Part shown: piece after piece, positions 1-9,236 of the stretch
Position numbering within the stretch: the stretch's first letter is position 1
How the letters are laid out: each line of letters opens with the position of its first letter
Assembly (NCBI RefSeq): GCF_905115235.1
Contig: NC_051854.1
Span: forward strand, 71,849,463 to 71,913,462
From: Hermetia illucens
Taxonomy: Eukaryota; Arthropoda; Insecta; Diptera; Stratiomyidae
Direction: 5' to 3'
DNA: 64,000 nt
Position numbers and translations under genes: made by a program
The notes under the pieces: generated by a model
Databases searched by the model: none
What the model was told of the DNA's origin: nothing
What the model saw: only the letters and a program-made list of their open reading frames with translations

Positions 1-13
1 AACACAGTCGTTA

Positions 14-845
14 TTGATGCATTCGAGGCCAGCTGTCCGGCTAAGACAGTTGAATCATCAAGGGGTGTACCCTGATGCAATGAGAACAGAGGAACAAGAA
101 TTCTTCAACCGGGCGAAACAAACCGGGGACTGGCCGAGGTACAAAAATGCACCGAATGCGTGCAGCTTCATGGAATTCTGCGAAAGGATCGAAAATATCA
201 CAAAAGCTAACCAGGATTTACAAGGCTATAGCCAAAGACGGGGCAATGTCTTCTGTCTGTCTGAAAAGGGAAGAAGGGATATTTACGGAGAATGAGAAGG
301 ACAGAGAATACCTGCTTCTTAGGACTCATTTTCGGCGGGAGGCGATTCCCGAACAACAAAGAAAACAAGCAAATAAAAGGGGAAGAAAGAAGCACTGGAA
401 AGCAGCAAAAGAGGCATGGGAACTTTTAAACAACTGAAATCACATGGAGTAGAGGGTAATAACCTAAATCTTTCAGACCAATTTGCCTAATGTCGTTGGT
501 ACTCAAAACAATGGAGAAAGTCATAGACAACTCTAATAGAACTAAAATTCTAAAGCGTAATCCCCTACATCAGTGTCAACACAATTAGCGGGCAGGACGG
601 TCAACTGAAACTACTCTGTATTAGGTGACGGATGTATTAAGGGATGCCATGGAAACAATAGAAATAGCACTGTGTGCGTTTTTGGATATCGAAGGAGCAT
701 TCGATCGCGCACAGAAATACAAGATGCCCTGATCCGCAAGGGACTGGGAAACACCTTGGTTTTCTGGATGGCAAAATGTTAGAGAGCAGGAAAATAGAAG
801 TACCGAGAGGTACAAATTCTATTGCCATGCATGCTACTCAAGGTT
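14..845 (+). mobile_element. LINE-L-type fragment (linker and start of reverse transcriptase)
   Basis: Translated pieces in two overlapping frames read FNRAKQTGDWPRYKNA and LLLRTHF, followed near 470-720 by RPICLMSLVLKTMEKVID-like and CAFLDIEGAFD-like RT motifs. This is the linker plus RT blocks 2-4 of an RNase H-bearing LINE of the LOA/I type. It is broken by frameshifts and stops and has neither 5' nor 3' end here. It may belong with the RNase H piece at 2690-3515, the two being split by later insertions. Clade is inferred from motif resemblance. Confidence 0.6.
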
Positions 846-1019
846 AAGTGAAAGATTTGCCTTTCAATATATGTCTCTTTTTATGGGGCTGAAAGTATTT
901 AAGTGTTTTTTATCCTAGACTGATTGTAACCGGGTCCTAAGTAAGTATCGTATGTTGATCGAGGTGACCGGGAATATACCGCCTTTTAATGTTCTGCGCC
1001 CGACCCGAGTAGCTTAATG

Positions 1020-2060
1020 TTATAAATTGCCTAGGCTGGACCTCTGGAACGCTTCCTATGATAGTCTGCTGAGACTCGATATGCCCGAAGACTCGCACCT
1101 GGTCGGTTATGCAGACGACGTTGCGGCATTTGTTGCCGGACGTACTGTTGAATAGGTGTCAAAACCAGCGGTCAAATGCCTTGGTTTAATGCACGACTCG
1201 AAGATTGCGCTTCTTCGAGCAAATCAAAGCAGCAGCGGACAGGGCCTTGAGTCGACTAATGGCGAATGTTGGGCGCCCTATATTCACTAGAAGGCGTCTC
1301 CGTATGGGAGCAGCACAGTCGGTTCTGCTCTATGGCGCGGAGGTTGACAAAGAGGTGCATCGTAAGCGTCTTGCTCAAGTGTAGAGACGGCAAGCTTTGC
1401 GAGTCGCGTCTACTTATCGCACTGCCTCAGAGCCAGCTGTGATTGTAATCGCGGGAGTGATTCTGATTGTCCTCCTTTCCAAAGAGCGTAAAACTATCTA
1501 CAGCCGTACGGGCTGAAGAAGAGTGTGAAGAGTGTGAAGAACATCAACGCACCCTTACCGAGTGGCAACTCTCTTGGCAGAATGATCCAGACGAACAGTG
1601 CGGCTCATCGACAATTTGGATCCGTGGGTAAACCGAACGCACGGTGAGATTGATTACTTCCTTACCCAACTTCCAAGCGGGCATGGAGGTTTTCCGTGTT
1701 ACCTGCACCGAATTGGGAAGGCGTGATCTCCTGATTGTGTGTTCTGCAATGGAGCGGCGGACGACGCGGAACATACCTTTTTCTTTTGCGAGAGGTCAGC
1801 AGCTTTATGCAGACACAGGGAAGCTCTCTCCAGACAACATTGTCAGAGATATTAAGAGCGCTGGCAGCTGGAATCGTGTTGCGCCATATGTCTGGGGTCT
1901 TCTTATTGTGAAGAAAATTGGACCCGACCGGCGGAGGGATCGGATGGTAAGGGGTTCCCTGAACTAACAACTCCCTTCCTCCCCTCCCGTTGGTGAAAGG
2001 GATTAAGTGACTTGAAGGATCCCAAAGCCGGGAGAGCGCAAGGGCTAGCCCGAAGTAATG
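1020..2060 (+). mobile_element. R1-like LINE 3' fragment
   Basis: A YADD box reading HLVGYADDVAAFV lies at about 1099-1140. The end of the ORF holds the R1-type C-terminal cysteine-histidine pattern CVFCNGAADDAEHTFFFC at about 1734-1787, then DRRRDRMVRGSLN and a stop near 1967. Between them the frame is broken several times and part of the RT thumb is missing. This R1-like family differs from the one in the intron of arrestin gene A, whose C-terminal pattern is CPNCDGVPEDPEHVFFHC. Confidence 0.6.
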
Positions 2061-2212
2061 TGTCAAATGGTTCCAGGTTAGTTCTCTGATGACAGGGATG
2101 TGTTTAGTTGGTAATCCGACAGCGTATTTTTGCGGGAGTCCAACACTCTGTTCGTAAACAAATTCACCTACCCTAGTCTCAAAAAAAATTGTCTAGATTC
2201 TGTGTGCCTCCT

Positions 2213-2632
2213 TTAGAAGCTTCTTGAGGCATGACGTAGTTTCATTTTGACCCGGTTTTCGATGAAGTTCCTGTTGTATCTGTTTTCCTTGGCTGTTTCC
2301 AGGATGTAGCCCATTTCTTTATTTCTTTTTTCCTCGTTCCGCGGTGTTGTAACCATCCTGTGAATCATAAAGTTATATGGCGCCATATCGTCGTGTCTGG
2401 GTCGGTTTTCTGTAGATGTCGAATTCAAAATCCTTTCATTCCCGGAGTATTCCTTTTCGATCTCCATGGTTAGCCCGATATTCCTGTGTGCCCGGATGAG
2501 TTTCTCGAGAATCGTTCCTGCTTCTTTGCTTTTAATGATTGCTGATACATCGTCCACATATATGAACCAGAATCTCAGGGGTACTCCAGCCTCCTCGAGT
2601 TCATTCTCCAGGTCCTCTATAAATACCTAGCA
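2213..2632 (-). mobile_element. Penelope-like element RT fragment
   Basis: Read on the minus strand, the piece begins DLENELEEAGVPLRFWF and continues IYVDDVSAIIKSKEA, which is the catalytic block of Penelope-type RT. It goes on through a HRMVTTP segment and an ILETAKENRYNRNFI segment typical of the RT thumb of this group. Only the C-terminal RT part remains and no GIY-YIG endonuclease is visible. It lies in opposite orientation between two plus-strand LINE fragments, so it probably inserted into older repeat DNA. Confidence 0.55.
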
Positions 2633-2689
2633 TAGCCGAGTAAAATGAAATCGAAAATTCACTTCGATACGAAGTTTAAAACGCGTTGA

Positions 2690-3515
2690 ACAATTCAAAC
2701 TGGGAGCCAGCCACGTGTGACATGCGGCTTAAATCAGCAGCTGATTACTTGGTACACTGACGGATCCCTCAGAGCAGAGGGAGTGGGGGCCGGGGTCATT
2801 GGTCCAAGGAAAATATATTTGGAGTCAATGGGTAAGCACACTAGCACATTCCAGGCGGAAGCATATGCAATAGACAGATGTGCCTCCTTTAATCTCGAAA
2901 ACTACTACAGGAGGCAGAACATTGCTATTCTGACTGACAGCCAAATGGCGATCAAGGCACTTAGGTCGAACCAGGTGAATTCCAAACCGGTATGGTAATG
3001 CCTTGACAGACTGAATACGTCAGGCTCGTTCAATAAGGTTGAACGTTGGGTTGGAAGGTAATGAGGCAGCGGATGAACTAACCAAGAAGGGAGCAGGGAA
3101 GCCTTTACACGGACCAGAACCGTTCTGTGGAAACAACAACGGGTTTATGGCTATCACATTAAAAAAGGAACGGCTGAGGGAAATAAACTACCCCTGGCGG
3201 ATCTACCAGGAATGAAGCAGGCCAGAATGCTTATTGGAGGAATACGAACCCAACAACCAAAAGGCTGTTTAAATCTTACCAAGAAGAATCATAGTGGGAA
3301 TTCTCACTACTCACTGCCGGCTAAATTATCACCTAGGGAAGCTAGGAATATCTAGGGACTCTGCCTGCAGGTTATGTGCGGAGTGTGTTGAAACCTCTAT
3401 ACACGTTCTGCGATAGTGCCCGGCATTGGTTGAGTGAATAGATCTGCCCTCAGTTTGAGCCCTTCCAATCTTCGTGCAATTTGATGTCGTATATATGATA
3501 GTATAGCACTACTTT
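2690..3515 (+). mobile_element. LINE-L-type fragment, RNase H domain and C-terminus
   Basis: Positions 2717-2998 encode an RNase H domain: WYTDGS (first catalytic Asp), GAGVIGP, FQAEAYAI (catalytic Glu) and ILTDSQMAIKAL (second catalytic Asp). The downstream DNA in shifted frames reads CRLNYHLGKLGISRDSACRL, the C-terminal zinc-binding region that follows RNase H in LOA/I-type LINEs. The frame is broken after the RNase H. The Helitron at 3518 begins at the end of this fragment. It may be the 3' half of the element whose RT starts at 14-845. Confidence 0.65.
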
Positions 3516-3852
3516 AATCTATATATATAAAAGAAAGTGGTGTTAGTTACACTATTTATAACTCAAGAACGGATGAACCGATTTCGCAGAAAATCGGTGG
3601 AGAGGTAGCTTAGAACCAGGGGACGGACATAGGATAGTTTTTATCCCGTTCGACCGCGTTTCCGTCAAGTCACTATAAAACGTGGTATAACAAAAACGCA
3701 TCTGACATGAAATAACAAAACGCAAATGACAGCTAAACGTAATTTTGTCTTTGGTTAAGTGTGGTAAAAAATTTGACAATTATAAAAATTATAGCTAAAC
3801 GTAATTGATAATATCATCAGTAATTTGTTTTCTCTTTGAATCATCATTAACA

Positions 3853-4425
3853 ATGCCGCGACCAAGACGATCGAATCTTTCCCGACAAAGTCGTAATGCG
3901 AATGAAATGACTGAAGAGCACAAGGAATTGCCCGTGAAGAGCGCCGCGTTAGTATGGCTCGATTTCGTGCTTCTCAATCACAAGAGCAAAGCCAGGCAGC
4001 CCGTGAAACGGCTCGGTTGGCAATGCGAAATCATCGAGCGAATAACAGAGATGAAGAAGTAAATAATTTTCGACGCACAAGAAGAAATATATCAAGTGCT
4101 GATTTGAATCGAGCAGCGTTTTGGTATGAGCAGCACTGATTACTGCTTGCATCCTAGCGTTTGCATTGGGCCAATGGACGTTGTTTGCGAGTATTGTGCC
4201 GCATTAAAGTTTTCAGGAGAAACGCCCGGATTGTGCTGCCTTAGTGGAAAAGTGAAATTGCCATTATTGACTCTGCCACCGGAGCCATTGCATTCATTGC
4301 TTTGTGGCGAAACACCAGAATCACGTTATTTTCTTGCAAACAGTCAAAAATACAATGGTTGTTTCCAAATGACCTAATTTGGGGCAGACATTATCGAAGA
4401 ACGAGGATTTAATCCGACATTCAAG
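3853..4425 (+). pseudogene. Helitron Rep/Hel N-terminal exon
   Basis: The reading starts MPRPRRSNLSRQSRNANEM at 3853. After a frameshift it reads ISSADLNRAAFWYEQH, then HPSVCIGPMDVVCEYCAALK with a CX2C pair, ETPGLCCLSGKVKLP and PPEPLHSLLCGETPESRYF, then FQMT, an in-frame stop (4375-4377), and FGADIIEERGFNPTFK. This is the N-terminal zinc-finger-like region that precedes Rep in animal Helitrons. It ends at a GT donor at 4426, and the AG acceptor at 4565 rejoins the expected protein. At least one frameshift and one stop are present. Confidence 0.7.
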
Positions 4426-4565
4426 GTATTTATTTGCTTATTTTTGTACCTACATACAATATAGTAGATAAATAACTTACTATACTTATTCCTACGTATT
4501 ATGTTTGCTGATTATACAAAAAAAACTGTATAAATCAGAAATACTGACTGCTTTTTATTTTGTAG

Positions 4566-5026
4566 ATACAAGGACAGATCACACCATCGAATTGGATCAT
4601 TGCAACCTCTCGAAGATGCACAGCATAGATTTTTACAAATATATTTCATAGGCAACATGGAAGAATAAGTTGATCGACGTCAAGAGATAAATGCAGCAAT
4701 GAAAAGGACAATTCTTCAAGATCTGCAGCAACTGCTACATGAACATCATGCGTTGGTCAGGCTGTTCAAGAGTGCTGTGGAACGCATGCCAAATGATGAC
4801 TACAAAGTGGTGATCAGAGCAGATAAACGACCATCTGGAACACACGAACGCACATTTAACGCTCCAACAATAGATGAAGTTGCCATCCTGATTGTTGGTG
4901 AAAACTTGGAAACACGCGATATTGTGCTTACACGTCGCGAACTGCAACAAATATCTGAAACACATGGTTCATATGACACGTTGCAGTACCCGCTGATGTT
5001 TTGGCAACGAGAAGATGGATATTATT
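4566..5026 (+). pseudogene. Helitron Rep upstream region
   Basis: After the acceptor at 4565 the sequence resumes IQGQIT and is frameshifted for about 130 bases. From 4699 it is open: MKRTILQDLQQLLHEHHALV, then DDYKVVIRADKRPSG, FNAPTIDEVAILIVGE and YDTLQYPLMFWQREDGYY. These are the blocks just upstream of the Rep catalytic domain in this Helitron group. The frame is cut at 5026 by the foldback insertion; the rest of the same block (FNIKMVNPLNG) continues at 6153. Confidence 0.75.
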
Positions 5027-5557
5027 TGTAATGATAAGAGTGGAAATAGGAGATCAAGTCGATCCCTTGAGTGGCCGATAACGACCTAGAGGGCAGAGCT
5101 ATCCCAAAAAGCTAAACAATTTGGCAAAATTTGACCGTGAAGGTCCGCCCACAAAGATTGCAGCTCTATCAAAGCTCTCGGTCGACACGTTCTTGCACGC
5201 CTCTGTGCTAGCCAGGCTCGGGAATGTGGGGGGGTCCTTTGAGCGCTTTGATCCCTCACGCTTCATTACTTAAAACAACGTGTCTTTACCGGTGCGTGGG
5301 TCCGCACCGGATTTTAAAATCGATTTTACGTAGGAATTCGCGACGGCCTATCGAATAAAACCAGATCGCGAGCTAAATTGGAAAATAAAAAAAAAAAACG
5401 GCTCGACCGCGCGCGTGAAGCCGTTTGTCTCCGGACCCGAGTGCCGCGATCAAGTAGGGGAAAATCCACGACGGATCACCTTCCCGATTGCCGTTCCTTC
5501 CGCCTCAGATCTTGAACGAGGCGCGGCCGGTGAGGTTCCCACCCTTCCTCGACATCC
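5027..5557 (+). repeat. Foldback left arm
   Basis: This 531-bp arm is GC-rich compared with the surrounding Helitron. It holds a small perfect hairpin at 5289-5310 (CCGGTGCG, loop, CGCACCGG), which one of the three arm mismatches breaks in the right arm. It also holds an A-rich stretch near 5381-5398. No protein motif was recognised. Confidence 0.92.
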
Positions 5558-5617
5558 CCCGGCCAGTTATTCTATTAGAGGATGTCCCTTTTAATAGGAA
5601 TTCCGCGGGAGTAAGGA

Positions 5618-6148
5618 GGATGTCGAGGAAGGGTGGGAACCTCACCGGCCGCGCCTCGTTCAAGATCTGAGGCGGAAGGGACGGCAATCGGGAAGGTGAT
5701 CCGTCGTGGATTTTCCCCTACTTGATCGCGGCACTCGGGTCCGGAGACAAACGGCTTCACGCGCGCGGTCGAGCCGTTTTTTTTTTTTATTTTCCAATTT
5801 AGCTCGCGATCTGGTTTTATTCGATAGGCCGTCGCGAATTCCTACGTAAAATCGATTTTAAAATCCGGTGCGGACCCACGCACCTGTAAAGACACGTTGT
5901 TTTAAGTAATGAAGCGTGAGGGATCAAAGCGCTCAAAGGACCCCCCCACATTCCCGAGCCTGGCTAGCACAGAGGCGTGCAAGAACGTGTCGACCGAGAG
6001 CTTTGATAGAGCTGCAATCTTTGTGGGCGGACCTTCACGGTCAAATTTTGCCAAATTGTTTAGCTTTTTGGGATAGCTCTGCCCTCTAGGTCGTTATCGG
6101 CCACTCAAGGGATCGACTTGATCACCTATTTCCACTCTTATCATTACA
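5618..6148 (-). repeat. Foldback right arm
   Basis: This is the reverse complement of 5027-5557 with three substitutions. It ends CATTACA at 6148, directly before the second TATT copy and the resumed Helitron coding sequence. Confidence 0.92.
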
Positions 6149-7693
6149 TATTTTAATATCAAAATGGTAAATCCATTAAATGGTGAGTATCAATATCATA
6201 GTTCAAGATGACATACATTTTACATTGTTTGGTTTTGGTTTACCATAAAAGACCAATTACACTGCTTTTTACGAGGAAGAGATAAGAGGTTGTTGTAAAA
6301 TTAGATAAATGACTGGGAACCGATTTAAAATCATTTATCTTCACCGCTTTATAATTATGAAAAAAATAAATATTTACAAAATACTAAATCTAATGTTTTA
6401 ATTTCAGGTGAAGAAACTACAAAAAAAGTTAGCTCGATGAATTATTACGCATATCGTTTGATGATTCGTCAAAATGCTGACAACTATTTGCTGCGGTTTC
6501 GTCGATTGTTTCAGCAGTATTGCGTCGACATGTACGTCAAAGTAGAAACGGAGCGTTTAAATTTCATTAGGTTGAACCAAGCCAAACTGCGTTCTGAGGA
6601 GTATATACATTTACGTGATGCAATTGGTACTGAAGGAAATACAGCTAATATTGGTCGATTAACTATTCTTCCGGCGACGTACATAGGCAGCCCACGTCAT
6701 ATGCATGAATATGCGCAAAATGCAATGACATGTGTTCGTCATTACGGTCGGCCAGATCTCTTTATTACTGTTACCTGTAATCCAAAATGGATAGAAATTG
6801 TTCAATTGTTGTTTCCCGGACAAACATCAAGTGATCGACACGACATCACCGGATCTGTATTCAGACAAAAAATGCGGTCCCTAATGAATTACATTGTTAA
6901 ACAACGCATCTTTGGAGATACTCGATGCTGGATGTATTCAATCGAATGGCAAAAACGAGGCCTGCCGCACACACTCATCCTTATTTGGTTAGTGGAAAGA
7001 ATTCAAACAGACCAAATAGATGATATCATATGTGCCGAGATTCCTGATCACGAAGCCGATCCAGACCTACATGATGTTGTAATTACAAATATGATTCATG
7101 GGCCGTGTGGCGTCATTAATCCCCAATCACCTTGCATGGTCGACGGTAAGTGTTCCAAACGATATCCACGGAAATTAACGGCGGAGACCGTCACTGGCAA
7201 CGATGGTTGTCCACTGTATCGCCGGCGATCACTCGATGATAGCGGTCGAACTATCACAACAACAGTGAAAAGAAAGCAAGGCAATACGGCTCCTGGTTAT
7301 CCGGATGTGCGTTCTACCGATACTCTTGGCCGTATGTATACAGTTCATCCAAAGAATGATGAATGCTTCTATTTGCGATTGTTGCTGGTAAATGTGCGTG
7401 GACCAACATCATTTGAGTCACTACGGACTGTTAATGGTATAATATTCCCAACATATCGTGCTGCATGTGAAGAACTCAATTTACTAGAAAACGATACTCA
7501 TTGGGATACGACAATCGTTGAAGCCATTATCTCAGCATCTCCAAGTCAGATAGGCACATTATTGGCCATCATAATTTCGACATGCTTTCCATCGAACCCA
7601 TCTAACATGTGGTATAAAGACAAGGATAATATGTCAGAAGATATTTTACATCAAATTCGTGTCAGTTCCAGAAATCCCGATCTTGAGATGAAT
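6149..7693 (+). pseudogene. Helitron Rep domain (HUH endonuclease), defective
   Basis: Exon 6153-6182 (FNIKMVNPLN) joins across a GT-AG intron (6183-6407) to 6408: EETTKKVSS, then MNYYAYRLMIRQN from 6437. The Helitron N-terminal/Rep blocks follow: RLTILPATYIGSPRHMHEYA, GRPDLFITVTCNP, EWQKRGLPHTLILIWL and MIHGPCGVINPQSPCMVDGK. The HUH motif expected as HAH reads HTL, so one metal-binding His is lost. After TTTVKRKQGNTA the protein jumps to PGYPDVRSTDTLGR, skipping the conserved block with the two catalytic tyrosines. It ends at TAA 7694-7696, but the same frame continues into the helicase region. Confidence 0.85.
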
Positions 7694-7696
7694 TAA

Positions 7697-8065
7697 GAGA
7701 TACATAATCGGGCTTTACTTTTGATCGAAGACATGTGTTACCTTATGTGCGGTAGTTTATTAGTCAGGTTAGGAATGCCAGCGGCAAATCGCGAAATGAA
7801 TGACGCATTTAATCGAGAATTGGAACGGGAACCTGAATATAATCACCAGGAATTAGATTTAGTAGTTCAAACGAATGTACCACTGTTGAATCCCCAACAA
7901 AAGGAAGTTTATGATATATTAATGAAGGCAATTGATGATGGAAATGGTGGCTTATATTTCCTGGATGCCCCTGGTGGAACTGTTAAGATATTCCTGATGT
8001 CATTTAGTTTGTTCGTGCGAGATCCAACATTGCGCTTGCAGTTTTTTAGCTTTAGCTGTCACTGA
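7697..8065 (+). pseudogene. Helitron linker and start of helicase, truncated
   Basis: In frame with the Rep ORF after one stop, this reads EIHNRALLLIEDMCYLM, RLGMPAANREMNDAFNRE, LNPQQKEVYDILMKAI and GGLYFLDAPGGTVKIF. The last is helicase motif I, where the expected GGTGKT reads GGTVKI, so the nucleotide-binding Lys context is damaged. The frame ends at 8065, and the remaining five or so helicase motifs of Pif1-type Helitron helicases are absent. The 380 bases that follow, up to the 3' end, show nothing coding. Confidence 0.75.
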
Positions 8066-8410
8066 TCCCTTTATTCAGCAGCAGCTGTCTTGGTTCTGGA
8101 CGGAGCCCAATACGTATTGTCCTGGATACGGAGCAACTCACCAAACATCAGCAAACGAAGGCATCACCTTTTTCAGTTGCACACTTCCGAGGGTGGAAAA
8201 ACTAAGCTAATCTTTTCACTTTTAATTTCTGCTGAATTCTATGCGCGAAGCTCTTTCAATGGCCTCCCTCAAATCACATCGGATGTTACCCAATCACCAG
8301 GGTTCAACCTCACGATTTGGTGATTCCCAATTTGCTTTACTCCCTCTTTTATATTTATATTTTTCCTAATAAAAAATTGAATAGAATAAAATCCAAAGTC
8401 TGTTTATTTA

Positions 8411-8449
8411 TTGCCTCTAAGGCGCAACAGAGTTCTCCGGGTCAGCTAG
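8411..8449 (+). other. Helitron 3' terminus
   Basis: A small stem GCCT-cta-AGGC with a bulged extension (about 8411-8427) lies some 20 bases before the terminal CTAG. This is the usual layout of a Helitron 3' end. The next base is T, as expected for insertion between A and T. Confidence 0.65.
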
Positions 8450-9121
8450 TTATTTATAATTTACAGTGGACTTTTGTCCCTGGCCACGTTCAATTCAGGA
8501 AATTCCATACCTTAAATCTAGCATTGCTAATCACACCTAGATTCGTTGTTTACCTGTAATTTAGTGAGACTCATTCGATAATAATCGATTTGTTATAACA
8601 CTTGACAGTAAATCGAAGTCGCTTATCTACAATCTATATTCCAATGAGTGTGTCGAGAGTTAGTGAGTATAGCGAACAAAAGTAAGGTGATCTGTTCGGC
8701 CGTCCAATTTCGTAGAGTAGAAATATGTAGCGCAGAACCGAGTTTTTTTCGATTCTAACATACTAAGTGCTTGCAGATGTATCTTATCTTACTATAGCCA
8801 ATGCTTCAATGCAGAGCTTTTTAGCGATACCACCGAATGTAGTTTCTATGTACGTACGCAGTCTATCTTGGAGTCTCTTTCCACATTTACTTGTGTCTCT
8901 CACGATAGTGGAGTATATTTTTGGTATCAGAAAGTAAATATTTTCGAAGCTTTCAGTAATTCAGTATTTCTCTGTGCGTTCTGAAACTCTGCTCTTCCGA
9001 AGTGCTAACTGTGAGTTGACTTTTAGTAGGTGTTCGGTATCGTTTCTAGATATTCTACTGAAAAGATCGTGCCTCGGGTGCGGCGATAGTTTAGTGGATC
9101 CTGAATTTGATAGTTGCCCAC
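8450..9121 (+). promoter_or_regulatory. 5' flank and 5' UTR of arrestin gene A
   Basis: This is unique-looking DNA between the Helitron end and the start codon of arrestin gene A. It must hold the promoter or at least the 5' UTR of that gene if there is no further upstream exon. I see no convincing TATA box; several TCAGT-like initiator matches are too common to call. Confidence 0.4.
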
Positions 9122-9236
9122 ATGTCATCCAAGTGTGAAGTTACCTTTGAAAACAACCCCGATGGAGTATACTATGCAGGCCAAACCGTGGCAGGTGAAA
9201 TCAAGCTGACCACAGCCAAACCGAAAACCATTCGCG
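9122..9236 (+). CDS. Arrestin gene A, coding exon 1
   Basis: This exon encodes residues 1-38, from MSSKCEVTFENN to KPKTIR, and ends with the first base of codon 39 before donor GTAAGT at 9237. Its length equals exon 1 of arrestin gene B, and both begin MSSKC. Confidence 0.9.

Larger units (their letters stand above)
5027..6148. repeat. Foldback element: 531-bp inverted repeats around a 60-bp spacer
   Basis: The left arm (5027-5557) and right arm (5618-6148) are reverse complements of identical length. Reading them base by base I find three mismatches and no gaps, including equal 12-base A/T runs and 7-base G/C runs. The ends are TGTAATGATAAGAG and its complement. A 4-bp duplication TATT flanks it (5023-5026 and 6149-6152); taking out the element and one copy restores the Helitron frame through GYYFNIK, which fixes the boundaries. 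The spacer (5558-5617) carries a weak palindrome near 5572-5597. No transposase is encoded; the short open frames in the arms mirror each other. Class is unknown: a long-TIR foldback DNA element is simplest. TG...CA ends with a 4-bp duplication would also fit an inverted pair of LTR-like sequences. Confidence 0.93.
3518..8449 (+). mobile_element. Helitron, broken, with a foldback insertion
   Basis: The left end is TC followed by TATATATATAAAAG at 3518 after a host A (3517). The right end is CTAG at 8446-8449 followed by a host T (8450). This is the A|TC...CTAG|T pattern of Helitrons, which make no target duplication. Inside, in order, are a cysteine/histidine N-terminal region, the Rep domain and the start of the helicase. 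Two GT-AG introns interrupt the Rep part (4426-4565 and 6183-6407). The protein is dead: stops and frameshifts, a changed HUH motif, no two-tyrosine block, a changed Walker A and almost no helicase. A 1,122-bp inverted repeat was later inserted at 5027-6148. Confidence 0.85.

Noticed and set aside
5488-5760. Open frames of about 60 codons on both strands of the foldback
   Set aside because: They are mirror images produced by the inverted arms (MPFLPPQILNE and MPSLPPQILNE) and have no recognisable domain.
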